Source of the DNA: DAOMNN01 sp035443825
Lineage (GTDB): Bacteria; Pseudomonadota; Gammaproteobacteria; Burkholderiales; Rhodocyclaceae
Direction: 5' to 3'
DNA length: 64,000 nucleotides
Assembly: GCA_035443825.1 (NCBI GenBank)
Contig: DAOMNN010000009.1
Span: 1-64,000, forward strand
Position 1 is the first letter of the stretch, and the number at the start of each line of letters is the position of its first letter. Shown in pieces: positions 49,250 through 58,613 of this stretch. The notes beneath the pieces were generated by a model that ran no database searches, was not told where the DNA came from, and saw nothing but the letters and a program-made list of their open reading frames with translations. The position numbers and the translations under genes were made by a program.

Positions 49250-49362
49250 AGGCGTCGGATCGGCGGTGCGCCGATCGGCACGACCGTGGTTCGGGCTGGA
49301 CCGCACCGGCATCCGCAGCGACAATTCCGTTTTCCCCTGATTGATGATGTGATCCGACCGAC

Positions 49363-50652
49363 ATGAACAGCAGAAACGAAGCCTTATTCAAGCGTGCCCA
49401 GAAGACCATTCCAGGCGGCGTCAACTCGCCGGTTCGTGCCTTCCGCTCCGTGGGTGGAACGCCGCGATTCATCGAGCGGGCAGAGGGTGCCCGGGTGTGG
49501 GATGCCGACGGCAAGTGCTACGTCGACTATGTGGGCTCGTGGGGGCCGGCAATCGCGGGCCATGCGCATCCTGCCATCGTCGAGGCGGTTCGCGAGGCTG
49601 CGTTGCGCGGCCTGTCGTTCGGCGCGCCGACCGAGGGTGAGATCGAAATGGCCGAGCTGATCTGCAAGCTGCTGCCTTCGATCGAGATGGTGCGCCTGGT
49701 CAGTTCCGGCACCGAGGCGACCATGAGTGCGATCCGCCTCGCACGCGGCTTCACCGGGCGCGATGCGATCATCAAGTTCGAAGGCTGCTATCACGGCCAT
49801 GCCGATAGTCTTCTGGTCAAGGCCGGCTCGGGCTTGCTGACCTTCGGCAATCCTTCTTCGGGCGGGGTGCCGGCGGATTTCGCAAAGCATACGATCGTCC
49901 TCGATTTCAACGATCTGCAGCAGGCCGAGGACGTGTTCCGGGCGCGAGGCAGCGAGATCGCGGCGATCATCGTCGAGCCGATCGCGGGCAACATGAACCT
50001 GATCAAACCCGTGCCCGGTTTTCTCGAGGGGCTGCGGCGCCTGTGCACCGAATACGGTGCGGTGCTGATCTTCGACGAAGTCATGACCGGTTTCCGCGTC
50101 GGTCCGCAGGGCGTGCAGGGGCTTCACGGAATCACGCCGGACCTGACTACGCTGGGCAAGGTGATCGGCGGAGGCATGCCGGTGGGTGCATTCGGTGGTC
50201 GGCGCGACATCATGGAGGCGATCGCACCATTGGGGTCGGTCTATCAGGCGGGTACGCTGTCGGGCAGTCCGGTCGCGGTGGCCGCGGGGCTGGCATCCTT
50301 GCGCTTGCTCGGCGAGGCCGGATTCTATGAGACCCTGGCTGCACGCGCCACTGCATTGGTCGCGGGGCTTTCCTCGGCGGCGCGTGAGCACGGCGTGACG
50401 TTCAGTGCGGATTCGGTCGGCGGCATGTTCGGCATTTATTTCGCACAGAGTGTCCCGAGGTCCTATGCCGAAGTGATGGCCTGCGATCGCGAGGCATTCA
50501 ACCGATTCTTCCACGCGATGCTGCAGGCCGGCCACTACTTCGCCCCGTCCGCGTTCGAGGCGGGCTTCGTGTCTGCGGCCCACAGCGCGACGGACGTAGA
50601 GGCTACGATCGCCGCGGCACGGGACGTGTTTGCGGCACGGACATCGGATTGA
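49363..50652 (+). CDS. hemL: Glutamate-1-semialdehyde 2,1-aminomutase
   Basis: This 429-aa PLP enzyme makes 5-aminolevulinate in the C5 haem pathway. It shows IPGGVNSPVRAF, the PLP-binding GTEATMSAIRLARGFTGR, GCYHGHADSLLVKAGSG, FDEVMTGFRVG and K266 in TLGKVIGGGMPVGAFGG. The length is normal. It appears to follow thiE in the conserved rubredoxin-thiD-thiE-hemL neighbourhood and converges with mgtE. Confidence 0.97.
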   Translation: MNSRNEALFKRAQKTIPGGVNSPVRAFRSVGGTPRFIERAEGARVWDADGKCYVDYVGSWGPAIAGHAHPAIVEAVREAALRGLSFGAPTEGEIEMAELICKLLPSIEMVRLVSSGTEATMSAIRLARGFTGRDAIIKFEGCYHGHADSLLVKAGSGLLTFGNPSSGGVPADFAKHTIVLDFNDLQQAEDVFRARGSEIAAIIVEPIAGNMNLIKPVPGFLEGLRRLCTEYGAVLIFDEVMTGFRVGPQGVQGLHGITPDLTTLGKVIGGGMPVGAFGGRRDIMEAIAPLGSVYQAGTLSGSPVAVAAGLASLRLLGEAGFYETLAARATALVAGLSSAAREHGVTFSADSVGGMFGIYFAQSVPRSYAEVMACDREAFNRFFHAMLQAGHYFAPSAFEAGFVSAAHSATDVEATIAAARDVFAARTSD

Positions 50653-50685
50653 TTGCGGGTCGCGGTCAGCCCGTCCCGGTCGCGG

Positions 50686-52128
50686 TCACAGCAGGAAGAT
50701 CGTCGCAAGCCCGAGGAAGATGAAGAATCCTCCCGAGTCGGTCAGGCCGGTGATCATGACCGAACTGCCGAGTGCGGGGTCGCGACCCAGCCGGGTGCGG
50801 ATCATCGGAATCAGCACCCCGGCGCTGGCCGCGAGCAGCAGGTTGAGTGTCATTGCGGAGGTCATCACGAGGCCGAGTTGCCAGCTGCCGTAGAGCCACC
50901 ACGCCAGGGCGCCCAGAAAGCCGCCCCAGAACACGCCATTGAACACCGCGACCCCCATCTCCTTGCGGATCAGTCGCTTCATTGCCGAGTGCTCGACCTG
51001 ACCCATGGCGATCGCACGCACGATCATCGTGATCGTCTGGTTGCCCGAGTTGCCGCCGATCCCGGCCACGATAGGCATCAGCGCCGCCAGGGCGACGAGT
51101 TTCTCGATCGAGCCCTCGAACGCACCGATCACGCGTGAGGCGATGATCGCGGTGACCATGTTCACCGCGAGCCAGGCCCAGCGGTTCTTCACCGAATCCC
51201 ACACCGACGCGAAGATGTCCTCCTCCTCGCGCAGACCGGCCTGGTTCAGCAGCTCCTGTTCGCTCTCTTCTCGGATGTAGTCGACCACATCGGCTACCGT
51301 CAGGCGCCCGATAACGCGGTGTTCCCCGTCGACCACAGGAGCCGAGATCAGGTCATAGCGTTCGAAGGCCTGCGCCGCATCGTCCGCATCGTCGGCCGGT
51401 TCGAAGCTGATTACGGTCTCGGTGCGCATGACGTCGCCGACCAGTTTGTCCGGGTCGTTGATCAGCAGCTGTTCCAGGGTCAGGATGCCGCGCAGGTGAT
51501 CTTCGCGGTCAACCACGAAGAGCTTGTCGGTGTGATCGGGCAACTCGTCGAAGCGGCGCAGATAACGCAGTACCACCTCCAGGCTCACGTCCTCCCGGAC
51601 CGTGACCATGTCGAAGTCCATCAGCGCGCCGACCGTATCCTCCGGGTAGGACATCGCCGCCCGCAGCTGCTCCCGACCTTCGCTGTCGAGCGACTGAAAC
51701 ACGTCCTGCATGACTTCGGGAGGCAGGTCCGGGGCGAGATCGGCGAGCTCGTCCGCGTCGAGGGATTCGGCGGCAGCCTTCAGCTCCTCAGGATCCATGG
51801 TCTCGATCAGCGACTCGCGCACCGCGTCGGACACTTCAAGCAGGATCTCGCCGTCCCGCTCTGCCTTGACGAGATCCCACACGAACAGGCGGTCCTCAAG
51901 CGGGAGGGCTTCGAGGATGAAGGCGATGTCGGCGGGGTGCAGTTCGTCGAGCCGGTTCTGCAGTTCGGCTATGTGCTGCTTGTGAACCAGGTTCTCGACC
52001 AGGTCATGGCGTGGCATCTCCTGGCGGTGCACGAGGTCTTCCACCACTTTCTGGCGCGCCAGCAATTCCTGCACTTCACGCAGGTGTTGCTGGATGTCGT
52101 CAGGATGATGTTCCTCGTGCAGGGGCAT
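50686..52128 (-). CDS. mgtE: Magnesium transporter MgtE
   Basis: This 480-aa protein contains an N-terminal MgtE superhelical domain (residues to ~150), two CBS domains (AMSYPEDTVGALMDFDMVTV; DPDKLVGDVMRTETV) and five C-terminal helices with the pore motif GIGGNSGNQTITMIVRAIAMGQV. The CBS and N domains sense intracellular magnesium and gate the channel. I chose ATG 52128 (MPLHEEHHPDDIQ); longer starts lie in non-conserved sequence. A TAGAAT -10-like hexamer precedes it, but there is no clear -35. It is monocistronic. Confidence 0.95.
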   Translation of the reverse strand: MPLHEEHHPDDIQQHLREVQELLARQKVVEDLVHRQEMPRHDLVENLVHKQHIAELQNRLDELHPADIAFILEALPLEDRLFVWDLVKAERDGEILLEVSDAVRESLIETMDPEELKAAAESLDADELADLAPDLPPEVMQDVFQSLDSEGREQLRAAMSYPEDTVGALMDFDMVTVREDVSLEVVLRYLRRFDELPDHTDKLFVVDREDHLRGILTLEQLLINDPDKLVGDVMRTETVISFEPADDADDAAQAFERYDLISAPVVDGEHRVIGRLTVADVVDYIREESEQELLNQAGLREEEDIFASVWDSVKNRWAWLAVNMVTAIIASRVIGAFEGSIEKLVALAALMPIVAGIGGNSGNQTITMIVRAIAMGQVEHSAMKRLIRKEMGVAVFNGVFWGGFLGALAWWLYGSWQLGLVMTSAMTLNLLLAASAGVLIPMIRTRLGRDPALGSSVMITGLTDSGGFFIFLGLATIFLL

Positions 52129-52282
52129 GGGACTTCTCTGTTGCGGAAAACGCATGAAAGGCGAAATTCTACGGACTTGCTTGCGGCGATGCGACCGGAT
52201 TTTTGACTGCATGCGGCAAACGGCGCCGTTCCCGTGCGGATCGAGTTGGTCCGGTCATTCGGCGGGCTGGGCCGGCGCCAGT

Positions 52283-52975
52283 TCAGGGTACGCGAGAAAG
52301 GTGCATGCGTGTGCGCACGCGTTCCGCATGCGCTTGCTGGCGCGTTCCGAACTGATGCTCGAAGCGGCGCGGATTGGGAAGCTTGACTGCAAGGCGGGCC
52401 GCCTCCCCGGGGCCAAGGCGATCGGCCGACAGGCCGAAATAGTGCCGCGCCGCCGCCTCGGCCCCGAAGACGCCTTCACCCCATTCGACCATGTTCAGAT
52501 AGACCTCGAGAATCCTGTGTTTGCTCCAGACGGACTCGATCATCACGGTGATGATCGCTTCCTGCGCCTTGCGAACGTAGCTGCGCCGGGGAGACAGGAA
52601 CAGGTTCTTGGCAAGTTGCTGGCTGATCGTCGAGCCGCCGGCAACCGCCGTACCTGATCGACGGTTGCGTTCGAGGGCATGCTGGATACCCTGCCAGTCG
52701 AAGCCGCCGTGATCGAGAAAACGGTCGTCCTCCGCCGCGACCACGGCGCGCTTGAGATGAATGGAGATTCGCTCGTAGGGTACCCAGTGATGCGCGAGCT
52801 GCACATCGGGGCGCGTTTCGGCCAGTTCGGCAAGCTGGATCCGCATGAAACGAGTGCTGGTGGGGTTGTGTTCCTTCCACCACAGTACATGGGCGAACAC
52901 CCAGCACTGATAGAGCAGCAGCGGCACTGCCACGACGAGCAGCGTCCACCCGATGCCGCGCAGGAGCCTCTTCAT
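52283..52975 (-). CDS. mtgA: Monofunctional peptidoglycan glycosyltransferase MtgA
   Basis: This 230-aa inner-membrane enzyme polymerises lipid II. One N-terminal TM helix (GWTLLVVAVPLLLYQCWVFA) precedes the GT51 domain with the motifs AVVAAEDDRFLDHGGFDW, GGSTISQQLAKNLFLSPRRSYVRKAQE and KHRILEVYLNMVEWGEGVFG. I chose ATG 52975, which overlaps aroE by 4 nt; a longer start inside aroE is not needed. Confidence 0.95.
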   Translation of the reverse strand: MKRLLRGIGWTLLVVAVPLLLYQCWVFAHVLWWKEHNPTSTRFMRIQLAELAETRPDVQLAHHWVPYERISIHLKRAVVAAEDDRFLDHGGFDWQGIQHALERNRRSGTAVAGGSTISQQLAKNLFLSPRRSYVRKAQEAIITVMIESVWSKHRILEVYLNMVEWGEGVFGAEAAARHYFGLSADRLGPGEAARLAVKLPNPRRFEHQFGTRQQAHAERVRTRMHLSRVP

Positions 52976-53805
52976 CCGGTCGCAAGCTGCCGGCGCAATT
53001 CCTCCAGGACCGGCCGGGTGTCCGGACGAATGCCGCGCCACAGCAGGAAGCTCTCCGCCGCCTGTTCGACCAGCATGCCCAGTCCGTCCGCGAGCCGGGC
53101 GGCCCCCTGGCTGCGCGCGGTCGCGACGAAGCGCGTATCCCCCCGGCCGTACATCATGTCGTACGCAAGTGCGTCCGGTGCGTAGATCCCTTGCGGCAAG
53201 GGCGGTGTCTCGTCGGCAAGGCTGGCCGAGGTTGCGTTGATGACGACGTCGAAGCAGCGCCCCTCAAGCGCCTCGAAACCGCATGCGTCGATGGCCGCAC
53301 CCGCCGCATATGTCTGAAAGCGTTCGGCCAGGGCGCTCGCCTTCGCCACCGTTCGATTCGCAATCGTCAGGCTCGCCGGCGTCTGCGCCAACAGCGGCAA
53401 TAACGCGCCGCGTGCGGCACCGCCCGCGCCCAGCACAAGAATCCGGCGATGCTTCAGGGAGCACGCAAGGTTGTCGATCAGGTCGCGCACCAGCCCCGCC
53501 CCGTCGGTATTGTCGCCGTAAATATCCCCGTCGCCGAATGCAAGCGTATTCACCGCGCCTGCCGCTTCGGCCCTCGACGAACGCCTGTCGGCAAGTTCGA
53601 ATGCCTCGAGCTTGAACGGAACGGTCACGTTCATGCCGCGTCCGCCTTCGTCGTGAAAGCGCCTGACTGCTGCGACGAAGCCGTCCAGGGGGGCGAGCAG
53701 GGTGCCGTAGTGCAGGGACTGCCCGGTCTGCTGCGCGAACGCCGCGTGGATCCGGGGAGACTGGCTGTGGCCGACCGGGTTTCCGATGACGACGTAGCGA
53801 TCCAT
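52972..53805 (-). CDS. aroE: Shikimate dehydrogenase
   Basis: This 277-aa NADPH enzyme converts 3-dehydroshikimate to shikimate. It has VIGNPVGHSQSPRIHAAFAQ, the catalytic Lys region GMNVTVPFKLEAFELAD, NTDGAGLVRDL, the Rossmann GAGGAARGALLPLL and the NADP-specific NRTVAKA. The gene sits between the TonB-like gene and mtgA, with an ATGA overlap into mtgA. Confidence 0.96.
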   Translation of the reverse strand: MDRYVVIGNPVGHSQSPRIHAAFAQQTGQSLHYGTLLAPLDGFVAAVRRFHDEGGRGMNVTVPFKLEAFELADRRSSRAEAAGAVNTLAFGDGDIYGDNTDGAGLVRDLIDNLACSLKHRRILVLGAGGAARGALLPLLAQTPASLTIANRTVAKASALAERFQTYAAGAAIDACGFEALEGRCFDVVINATSASLADETPPLPQGIYAPDALAYDMMYGRGDTRFVATARSQGAARLADGLGMLVEQAAESFLLWRGIRPDTRPVLEELRRQLATG

Positions 53806-53820
53806 GTCGTTGGGAGCCTC

Positions 53821-54759
53821 TCAGTGCGCCCTGATCTGATCCGAGTTCGTGAACGTCCATGTACGGACGATCTCGATGATGTCGGTGTCGGTCCGGATGT
53901 CGGGCGGAAAAGGGGCGAAAGGGGCTGCCAGTTCGACGATCCGGATCGCTGCGTCGTCGAGCAGCTTTACGCCCGACGAGCGCTGGATCTCGACCCGGTC
54001 GAGCGAACCGTCCGCGCGGATCGAAACAAGCAGCAGCAGGCTGCCATAAAGCCTCCCGCGCGCCGCCTCCGGATAGTTGAGAGTGCCCACGCGTTCGATC
54101 TTGAGGCGCCAGTCTTCGAGGTACTGGGCGAAGCGGTGTTCGCGGGTACGCGCACCGATGACCGTCTTGCGCGGGCGCTTCGCATATTCGTTGAGACGGC
54201 GGTCAATCTGGGCTTCCATGCGCGCGATCGCTGCGATGCTGTCCATGACGTCCAGCCCCGATGTGACCGGGCGCTGGGGTTCGGGCTCGGCGGGCTTCTC
54301 GGGCGTCTTGGGCTGCGGCGCGACCGCAGGTGCCGGCTTGACCGGTCTCGGCTGCGTCATGACCGGCTGGGGCGTGGGTTGCTGCGCCGGCGCCGCCTTT
54401 TGCGCATCGACCAGATCGTCGCCTTCACGGCGGATCTCCTGCGGGGGTACCGGGGTGCTCGGGCGTTCGTCGGCTTCGGTGGTTCCGCCTCCGTCAAGGT
54501 TGGCCTGCGCGAGGGCGTCGGCCTGATCGGGTGCCCGGGCATGGCGCGCATTGACCAGAACCACTTCAAGGCCTCGGTCCCGATCCCGGGCCTGGTCGCG
54601 ATCCGGCATCTCGAAATGCAGGCTCAACAGCAGGCCGTGCAGAACTACGGACACGATCAGCGCGACCTGCAGATACCGGTTCGACGCCAGCGCAGCGAAC
54701 ATGCTGTCGGCACTTGGCATGCGCCATGGGTCGGGCGAAAGGGTCATGCTGTTGGACAT
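53821..54759 (-). CDS. TonB-like energy transducer
   Basis: This 312-aa protein has a single TM helix near residues 31-48 (LQVALIVSVVLHGLLLSLHF), a Pro/Lys/Gln-rich periplasmic spacer (PQPKTPEKPAEPEPQRP) and a C-terminal TonB fold (LNYPEAARGRLYGSLLLLVSIRADGSLDRVEI). TonB proteins transmit proton-motive force to outer-membrane receptors, but there are no exbB or exbD genes nearby. The location before aroE and after the RNase II gene is common in Rhodocyclales, where the protein may serve a different envelope function. Confidence 0.85.
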   Translation of the reverse strand: MSNSMTLSPDPWRMPSADSMFAALASNRYLQVALIVSVVLHGLLLSLHFEMPDRDQARDRDRGLEVVLVNARHARAPDQADALAQANLDGGGTTEADERPSTPVPPQEIRREGDDLVDAQKAAPAQQPTPQPVMTQPRPVKPAPAVAPQPKTPEKPAEPEPQRPVTSGLDVMDSIAAIARMEAQIDRRLNEYAKRPRKTVIGARTREHRFAQYLEDWRLKIERVGTLNYPEAARGRLYGSLLLLVSIRADGSLDRVEIQRSSGVKLLDDAAIRIVELAAPFAPFPPDIRTDTDIIEIVRTWTFTNSDQIRAH

Positions 54760-54768
54760 GAGCGCGTG

Positions 54769-56676
54769 TCAGGAGCCTTCAAAAAGCGATTCGCCGGCAT
54801 CTTCGGGGTCGGGTTCCGCAAGGGTTTCAACGTATCGTGCACTGGCATCGACGTCTACCAGGTCCGTTTGTTCGACGGACAGCCGGATGCGGCTGCCGGG
54901 CAACTGAAGCGGGAGCGAGGGCACCTTGATGACCAGTGGGATCTCTTCGAGTTTCACGACGTTGTCGCGCAGTACGCGCGCGTCGACGGTAGGCTTCGAA
55001 TGCTGTCGGAGCCAGCGCAGGCACCAGTAGCGCTCCATCTGGCGCTGGAACTCGGCATACGATGCATAGGTGATCTCGAAGTCGCGCATGGCCGCCATGA
55101 GATCGGTGGAGCGGGGCGCAAAGGCTGGCGTCTGCTCGCGCAGCATCGCGACGATCTGCCATTGATTGACCAGGTCGACATAGCGACGAAGGGGCGAACT
55201 CGACCATGCATAGCAGTCCACTCCGAGCGCCTCGTGCGGCTCGGCCGCGGTAGTCATGCGCACCTTGCCGCCGTTCTGAACCCGGTAGAGACCGGGAATT
55301 CCCGCCTTGTCGAGCATCTTCCCCCAGGTCGCGTTGGCCAGGATCATCATTTCCGACACCAGTTTGTCCAGCGGCGAACCCCGTCGGCGCTGGCTGATCG
55401 TCACGTAACCCGGGCCATCGGCGGTGCCTGTGCGCCAGTCGACGTAGAAGCTGTAGTCGATCTGGTTCAGGTTGACGCTCGCCTTGCCCCGGCCCGCTTC
55501 GAGGACGGTGGCCAGATCCCAAAGCAGAGTCAGTTCGCGCTTCCAGGTGAAGTCCGGCCCGCCGTTGAGCAGCGTGTCCTCGTTGAACACCGGTTCGATG
55601 TCATGGTGGCGCAGGTTGGCGACGATCGGCACCCGTTCGATCCGGCTTTCCACGCCCTTGATCGCGAGCGCAGGCGATACGTCGAGATAGAGGGAAACCG
55701 CCGGGCAATCACGTCCTGCCGCAAGGGTGAAGCACTCGACGACCTGGTCCGGCAGCATGGTGATCTTGTTGCCGGGCATATACACGGTCGAAAGGCGCTG
55801 CCGTGCGATGGCGTCGAGTCCCGACCCACGGGCGAATCCAAGTGCGGGTGCTGCGATGTGGATCCCGATCGTCCAGCCGCCCTCCTCGCGGGGGGTTACT
55901 GAAAAGGCATCGTCGATCTCGGTGGTGGTCGCATCGTCGATCGAGAACGCCGCGACCGCAGCGCGTGGCAAGTCGCCTGGATCGGCGGGCAGTTCGAAAC
56001 CGGGGAAAGCGCTTCCGTCCGGGAAATGCTCGAACAGGAAGCGGTTCAGGTGATAGTCGTAGCTCGACGCGAGTGCACCGCACTTGAGTAGCAGCCTTGG
56101 TGCCGACAGACCGGCATCGACGCACGCTGCTTCGAGTGCCTTGGCCTCGATTCGATTGCGGTCCGGCCGGTATAGCAGTTGCGGCAGCATCGCTGCCACT
56201 TCGGCCGGCAACCGGCCTTCGACCAGTTCGGCGCGCATGTGCTCCATCGCTTCGGCCTGCTGGCGCTTCCTTTCCAGGCCGGACAGCGCCGCCCTGAGAA
56301 TCTCGTCCGGCGCCTTGCGAAATCGCCCGCGTCCCTTGCGATGAAAGTGGATGGGTGCGGAATGCAGGCGCAGCAGGAGTGTCGCCGATTCGACGGCGGT
56401 GGGCGCCCGGCCGTAATACTCCCGGGCGAAATCGTCGAAATAGAACTCGTCCTCGCCGCACACCTCCCAAAGGAAGTCGGTGTCGAGTTCCTCGGCGTCG
56501 GACTCCGCGCGATCGAGCAGATCGACCGGTCCCGGATCGCGAAAGCGCATCAGCACATGGCTGCTCTTGAGCTTGACGCGTTTGCCGTGGGACGTCTCGA
56601 CCTGCAGCGAGGCGTCGTTGTCGGCCAGAATCGTCCCGGCCTTGAAAGCCCCACTCTCTTCAAAAAGCACGAACAT
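54769..56676 (-). CDS. RNase II-family exoribonuclease (RNB domain)
   Basis: This 635-aa enzyme has the RNB catalytic domain with the Asp cluster IDDATTTEIDDAFSV and the flanking IAAPALGFARGSGLDAIARQRLSTVYMPGNKITMLP (55780-55885). N-terminal sequence is short, and an S1-like C-terminal domain (LQLPGSRIRLSVEQTDLVDVDASARYVE) is degraded. It is a 3'-5' exoribonuclease in the VacB/RNase R or RNase II group; the exact subtype is uncertain. It ends 9 nt before the TonB-like gene. Confidence 0.9.
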   Translation of the reverse strand: MFVLFEESGAFKAGTILADNDASLQVETSHGKRVKLKSSHVLMRFRDPGPVDLLDRAESDAEELDTDFLWEVCGEDEFYFDDFAREYYGRAPTAVESATLLLRLHSAPIHFHRKGRGRFRKAPDEILRAALSGLERKRQQAEAMEHMRAELVEGRLPAEVAAMLPQLLYRPDRNRIEAKALEAACVDAGLSAPRLLLKCGALASSYDYHLNRFLFEHFPDGSAFPGFELPADPGDLPRAAVAAFSIDDATTTEIDDAFSVTPREEGGWTIGIHIAAPALGFARGSGLDAIARQRLSTVYMPGNKITMLPDQVVECFTLAAGRDCPAVSLYLDVSPALAIKGVESRIERVPIVANLRHHDIEPVFNEDTLLNGGPDFTWKRELTLLWDLATVLEAGRGKASVNLNQIDYSFYVDWRTGTADGPGYVTISQRRRGSPLDKLVSEMMILANATWGKMLDKAGIPGLYRVQNGGKVRMTTAAEPHEALGVDCYAWSSSPLRRYVDLVNQWQIVAMLREQTPAFAPRSTDLMAAMRDFEITYASYAEFQRQMERYWCLRWLRQHSKPTVDARVLRDNVVKLEEIPLVIKVPSLPLQLPGSRIRLSVEQTDLVDVDASARYVETLAEPDPEDAGESLFEGS

Positions 56677-56827
56677 CGCGTTGTTTCACCCCTGTCTTTG
56701 ACCGCACAGTTTATCAGGGTGGCGTCGCCCCGGCAGGACCTCCGACCAGGGTCCTGATCGAGCTTACGGGCCGCATTCGACAACGTACCCGCATAGCCTG
56801 CGGTCTGCATGCCAGCGGCAATGCGCG

Positions 56828-56833
56828 TATACT
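56828..56833 (+). promoter_or_regulatory. Possible -10 element (TATACT) for the YhcB/ZapG gene
   Basis: A good -10 hexamer stands 40 nt before the ATG at 56873 in the 196-nt divergent spacer shared with the RNase II gene. A -35 element is not obvious, so the call is tentative. Nothing else in the spacer is recognisable. Confidence 0.35.
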
Positions 56834-56872
56834 TCGCAGGTCGAACGGAAGGACAGACGGAGAGGGCGGATC

Positions 56873-57601
56873 ATGAGTGGACAGACGTGGTGGGTCGTTG
56901 CGGTGGTCGCAATCGTGGTGGCGGGCGTGATCGGCTTTTTCATCGGGCGCCAGACCGGTGGCACGAAGCAGCGCATCGAGGAACTCGAGTCCGAGCTTGA
57001 AAGCCAGAAGGAAGAGATCAAGGGCTACAGGAAGCAGGTGGAGACGCACTTCGACAGGACTGCGACGCTGTTCGTATCAATGGCGGGTTCGTACAAGGAA
57101 TTGTTCGAACACCTGTCCTCGGGTTACGAGAAACTCTCGGCAGGGTCGGCGCGCGAGCTTTTCAAGGAACGTGTGACTGCATTGCTGCTGGACGGCCCGG
57201 CCAGAAAGAACGGCGACGACGAGATTGTGTTCGAGCACAGCGTGGACCGTGCCGAAGCTACGCCACCGGCGACCGATCCGTCTGGCGCGTCGGCCGCAGT
57301 GGCGTCATCGGAAGATGCAGAAGGGGGCAAGGAACCACTTGCGCAGAGCGATGAGCCAGTGTCCGAAACAACGGAGGCTGAAGCTGCAGAGAAGTCGCGT
57401 GAACCCGGAGAGGCATCGCCCGATCCCGAGCCTTTGAAGAAGGATGCGGGTGATGAGCCGGCCAACGAGCCACCGCCAGCCAGGGCGGGCGAGCCGGCAG
57501 AGGGCGAGCCGACGGAAGGCGAGGTCGGGACCGCGCAGCCGGAGCCATCGGAAGCTGGGGCCAAGGGCGATGACGAGGGCGCGAAAACCGAACGAAACTA
57601 G
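56873..57601 (+). CDS. YhcB/ZapG (DUF1043) family protein with long acidic tail
   Basis: This 242-aa protein begins with a TM helix (WWVVAVVAIVVAGVIGFFIGRQTGG), a coiled coil (RIEELESELESQKEEIKGYRKQVETHF) and the DUF1043 core (DRTATLFVSMAGSYKELFEHLSSGYEKL). E. coli YhcB/ZapG (~130 aa) takes part in coordinating envelope growth and division. Here the last ~130 residues are a Glu/Pro/Ala-rich low-complexity tail that enteric proteins lack. It stands alone between divergent and convergent neighbours; the 154 nt after it show no clear element. Confidence 0.85.
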   Translation: MSGQTWWVVAVVAIVVAGVIGFFIGRQTGGTKQRIEELESELESQKEEIKGYRKQVETHFDRTATLFVSMAGSYKELFEHLSSGYEKLSAGSARELFKERVTALLLDGPARKNGDDEIVFEHSVDRAEATPPATDPSGASAAVASSEDAEGGKEPLAQSDEPVSETTEAEAAEKSREPGEASPDPEPLKKDAGDEPANEPPPARAGEPAEGEPTEGEVGTAQPEPSEAGAKGDDEGAKTERN

Positions 57602-57755
57602 TCCAGTGATGCGCTCTTGAAGGTACTCATGTGAAACCTTCGCAGGTCGGATTTGGACAGCGGGAGGAGTCCATATACGAAAAGGCGCAGCGCCTTCCGC
57701 CCTACCGGTCATCCGCGCAAGTTCCAAACAGCGTGCGCCACTACACCAGACGTCG

Positions 57756-58613
57756 TCAGGCGCGCGCACTTCCGATCAGGGCGGCTGCTTCGAAGGTGAA
57801 GCCGTCGCCCTTTCTGTTCCGGTGTGCATCGAGTTCGCTTTCCACCGCTGTGCGCAGGAGCGCTTGCGTCTCGTTGGGAAGGCGGGACATGGATTCGGCG
57901 ACGCCGCCGGCCAGATCGAGAAATCCCTGCCAATAGCTTGATGCATCGGGGAAATGGCAGGTAAAGCGACACGGTGACACGCGAACCTCGTCGAAACCGG
58001 CATCCGTCAGCGCCGCTGTGAGCGCGTCGTCCTCGCCGAGGCGGAAGACGGAAGGGCGCGTAAACTTTGGCGGCGGCAGCACCCGGGCGATGCAGTCCTG
58101 GGCGCAGGATATGAGCGGCACCGATGCGCGCGGCCCCCATACGGACACGGCGAGCCGACCGCCGGGACGAAGCACGCGCCGAATCTCTTTCAGGGACTTG
58201 CCTTCGTCTGGAAACATGAACAGGGCCAGCCCGATCAGCACACGGTCGAAGCTCGCATCCGGCAGGCACAGGTGCTCGGCGTCGGTGGTGGCGAAGCCGA
58301 TGCTGGCCCGCAGCGCCACGTCGCTTTCGGCACCGTTGACGCGGCTTGCCTCGATCATCATCGCCTCTGCGATATCCGTGGCGAGAACCCATCCTCCCGG
58401 CTGGACCAGGCGCGCGGCATCGCGGGCAAGGAGGCCGGGGCCGCTGGCAAGATCGAGGACCTGCTGCCCCGGGGCAAGATCGGCCGCGCGAAGCAAGGCC
58501 TCGGCGAGGTCGGCGCGCAGATGTGCCCCTTGCGCATAGCGGGTTGCAATGCGGTTGAAGCCTGCTCGCTCCATCGCCTTGAAGCGTCCTGCGTCGAGTT
58601 CGGGTTGCGTCAT
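57756..58613 (-). CDS. Class I SAM-dependent methyltransferase
   Basis: This 285-aa enzyme has the SAM-binding motif LDLASGPGLLARDAARLV, the acidic residue in VLATDIAEAMM, FDRVLIGLALFMFPD (motif IV) and RRVLRPGGRLAVSVWGP. It resembles UbiE/COQ5-type and other small-molecule methylases, but the substrate is not known. It is the last gene of a four-gene operon (DUF2478, YkgJ-like, YqiA-like, methyltransferase) and overlaps the esterase gene by 4 nt. Confidence 0.88.
   Translation of the reverse strand: MTQPELDAGRFKAMERAGFNRIATRYAQGAHLRADLAEALLRAADLAPGQQVLDLASGPGLLARDAARLVQPGGWVLATDIAEAMMIEASRVNGAESDVALRASIGFATTDAEHLCLPDASFDRVLIGLALFMFPDEGKSLKEIRRVLRPGGRLAVSVWGPRASVPLISCAQDCIARVLPPPKFTRPSVFRLGEDDALTAALTDAGFDEVRVSPCRFTCHFPDASSYWQGFLDLAGGVAESMSRLPNETQALLRTAVESELDAHRNRKGDGFTFEAAALIGSARA

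Noticed and set aside
53449..55902. 817-codon open frame on the plus strand over aroE, tonB-like and RNase II genes
   Set aside because: It crosses three well-supported genes on the other strand and shows no family similarity, so it is a high-GC shadow.
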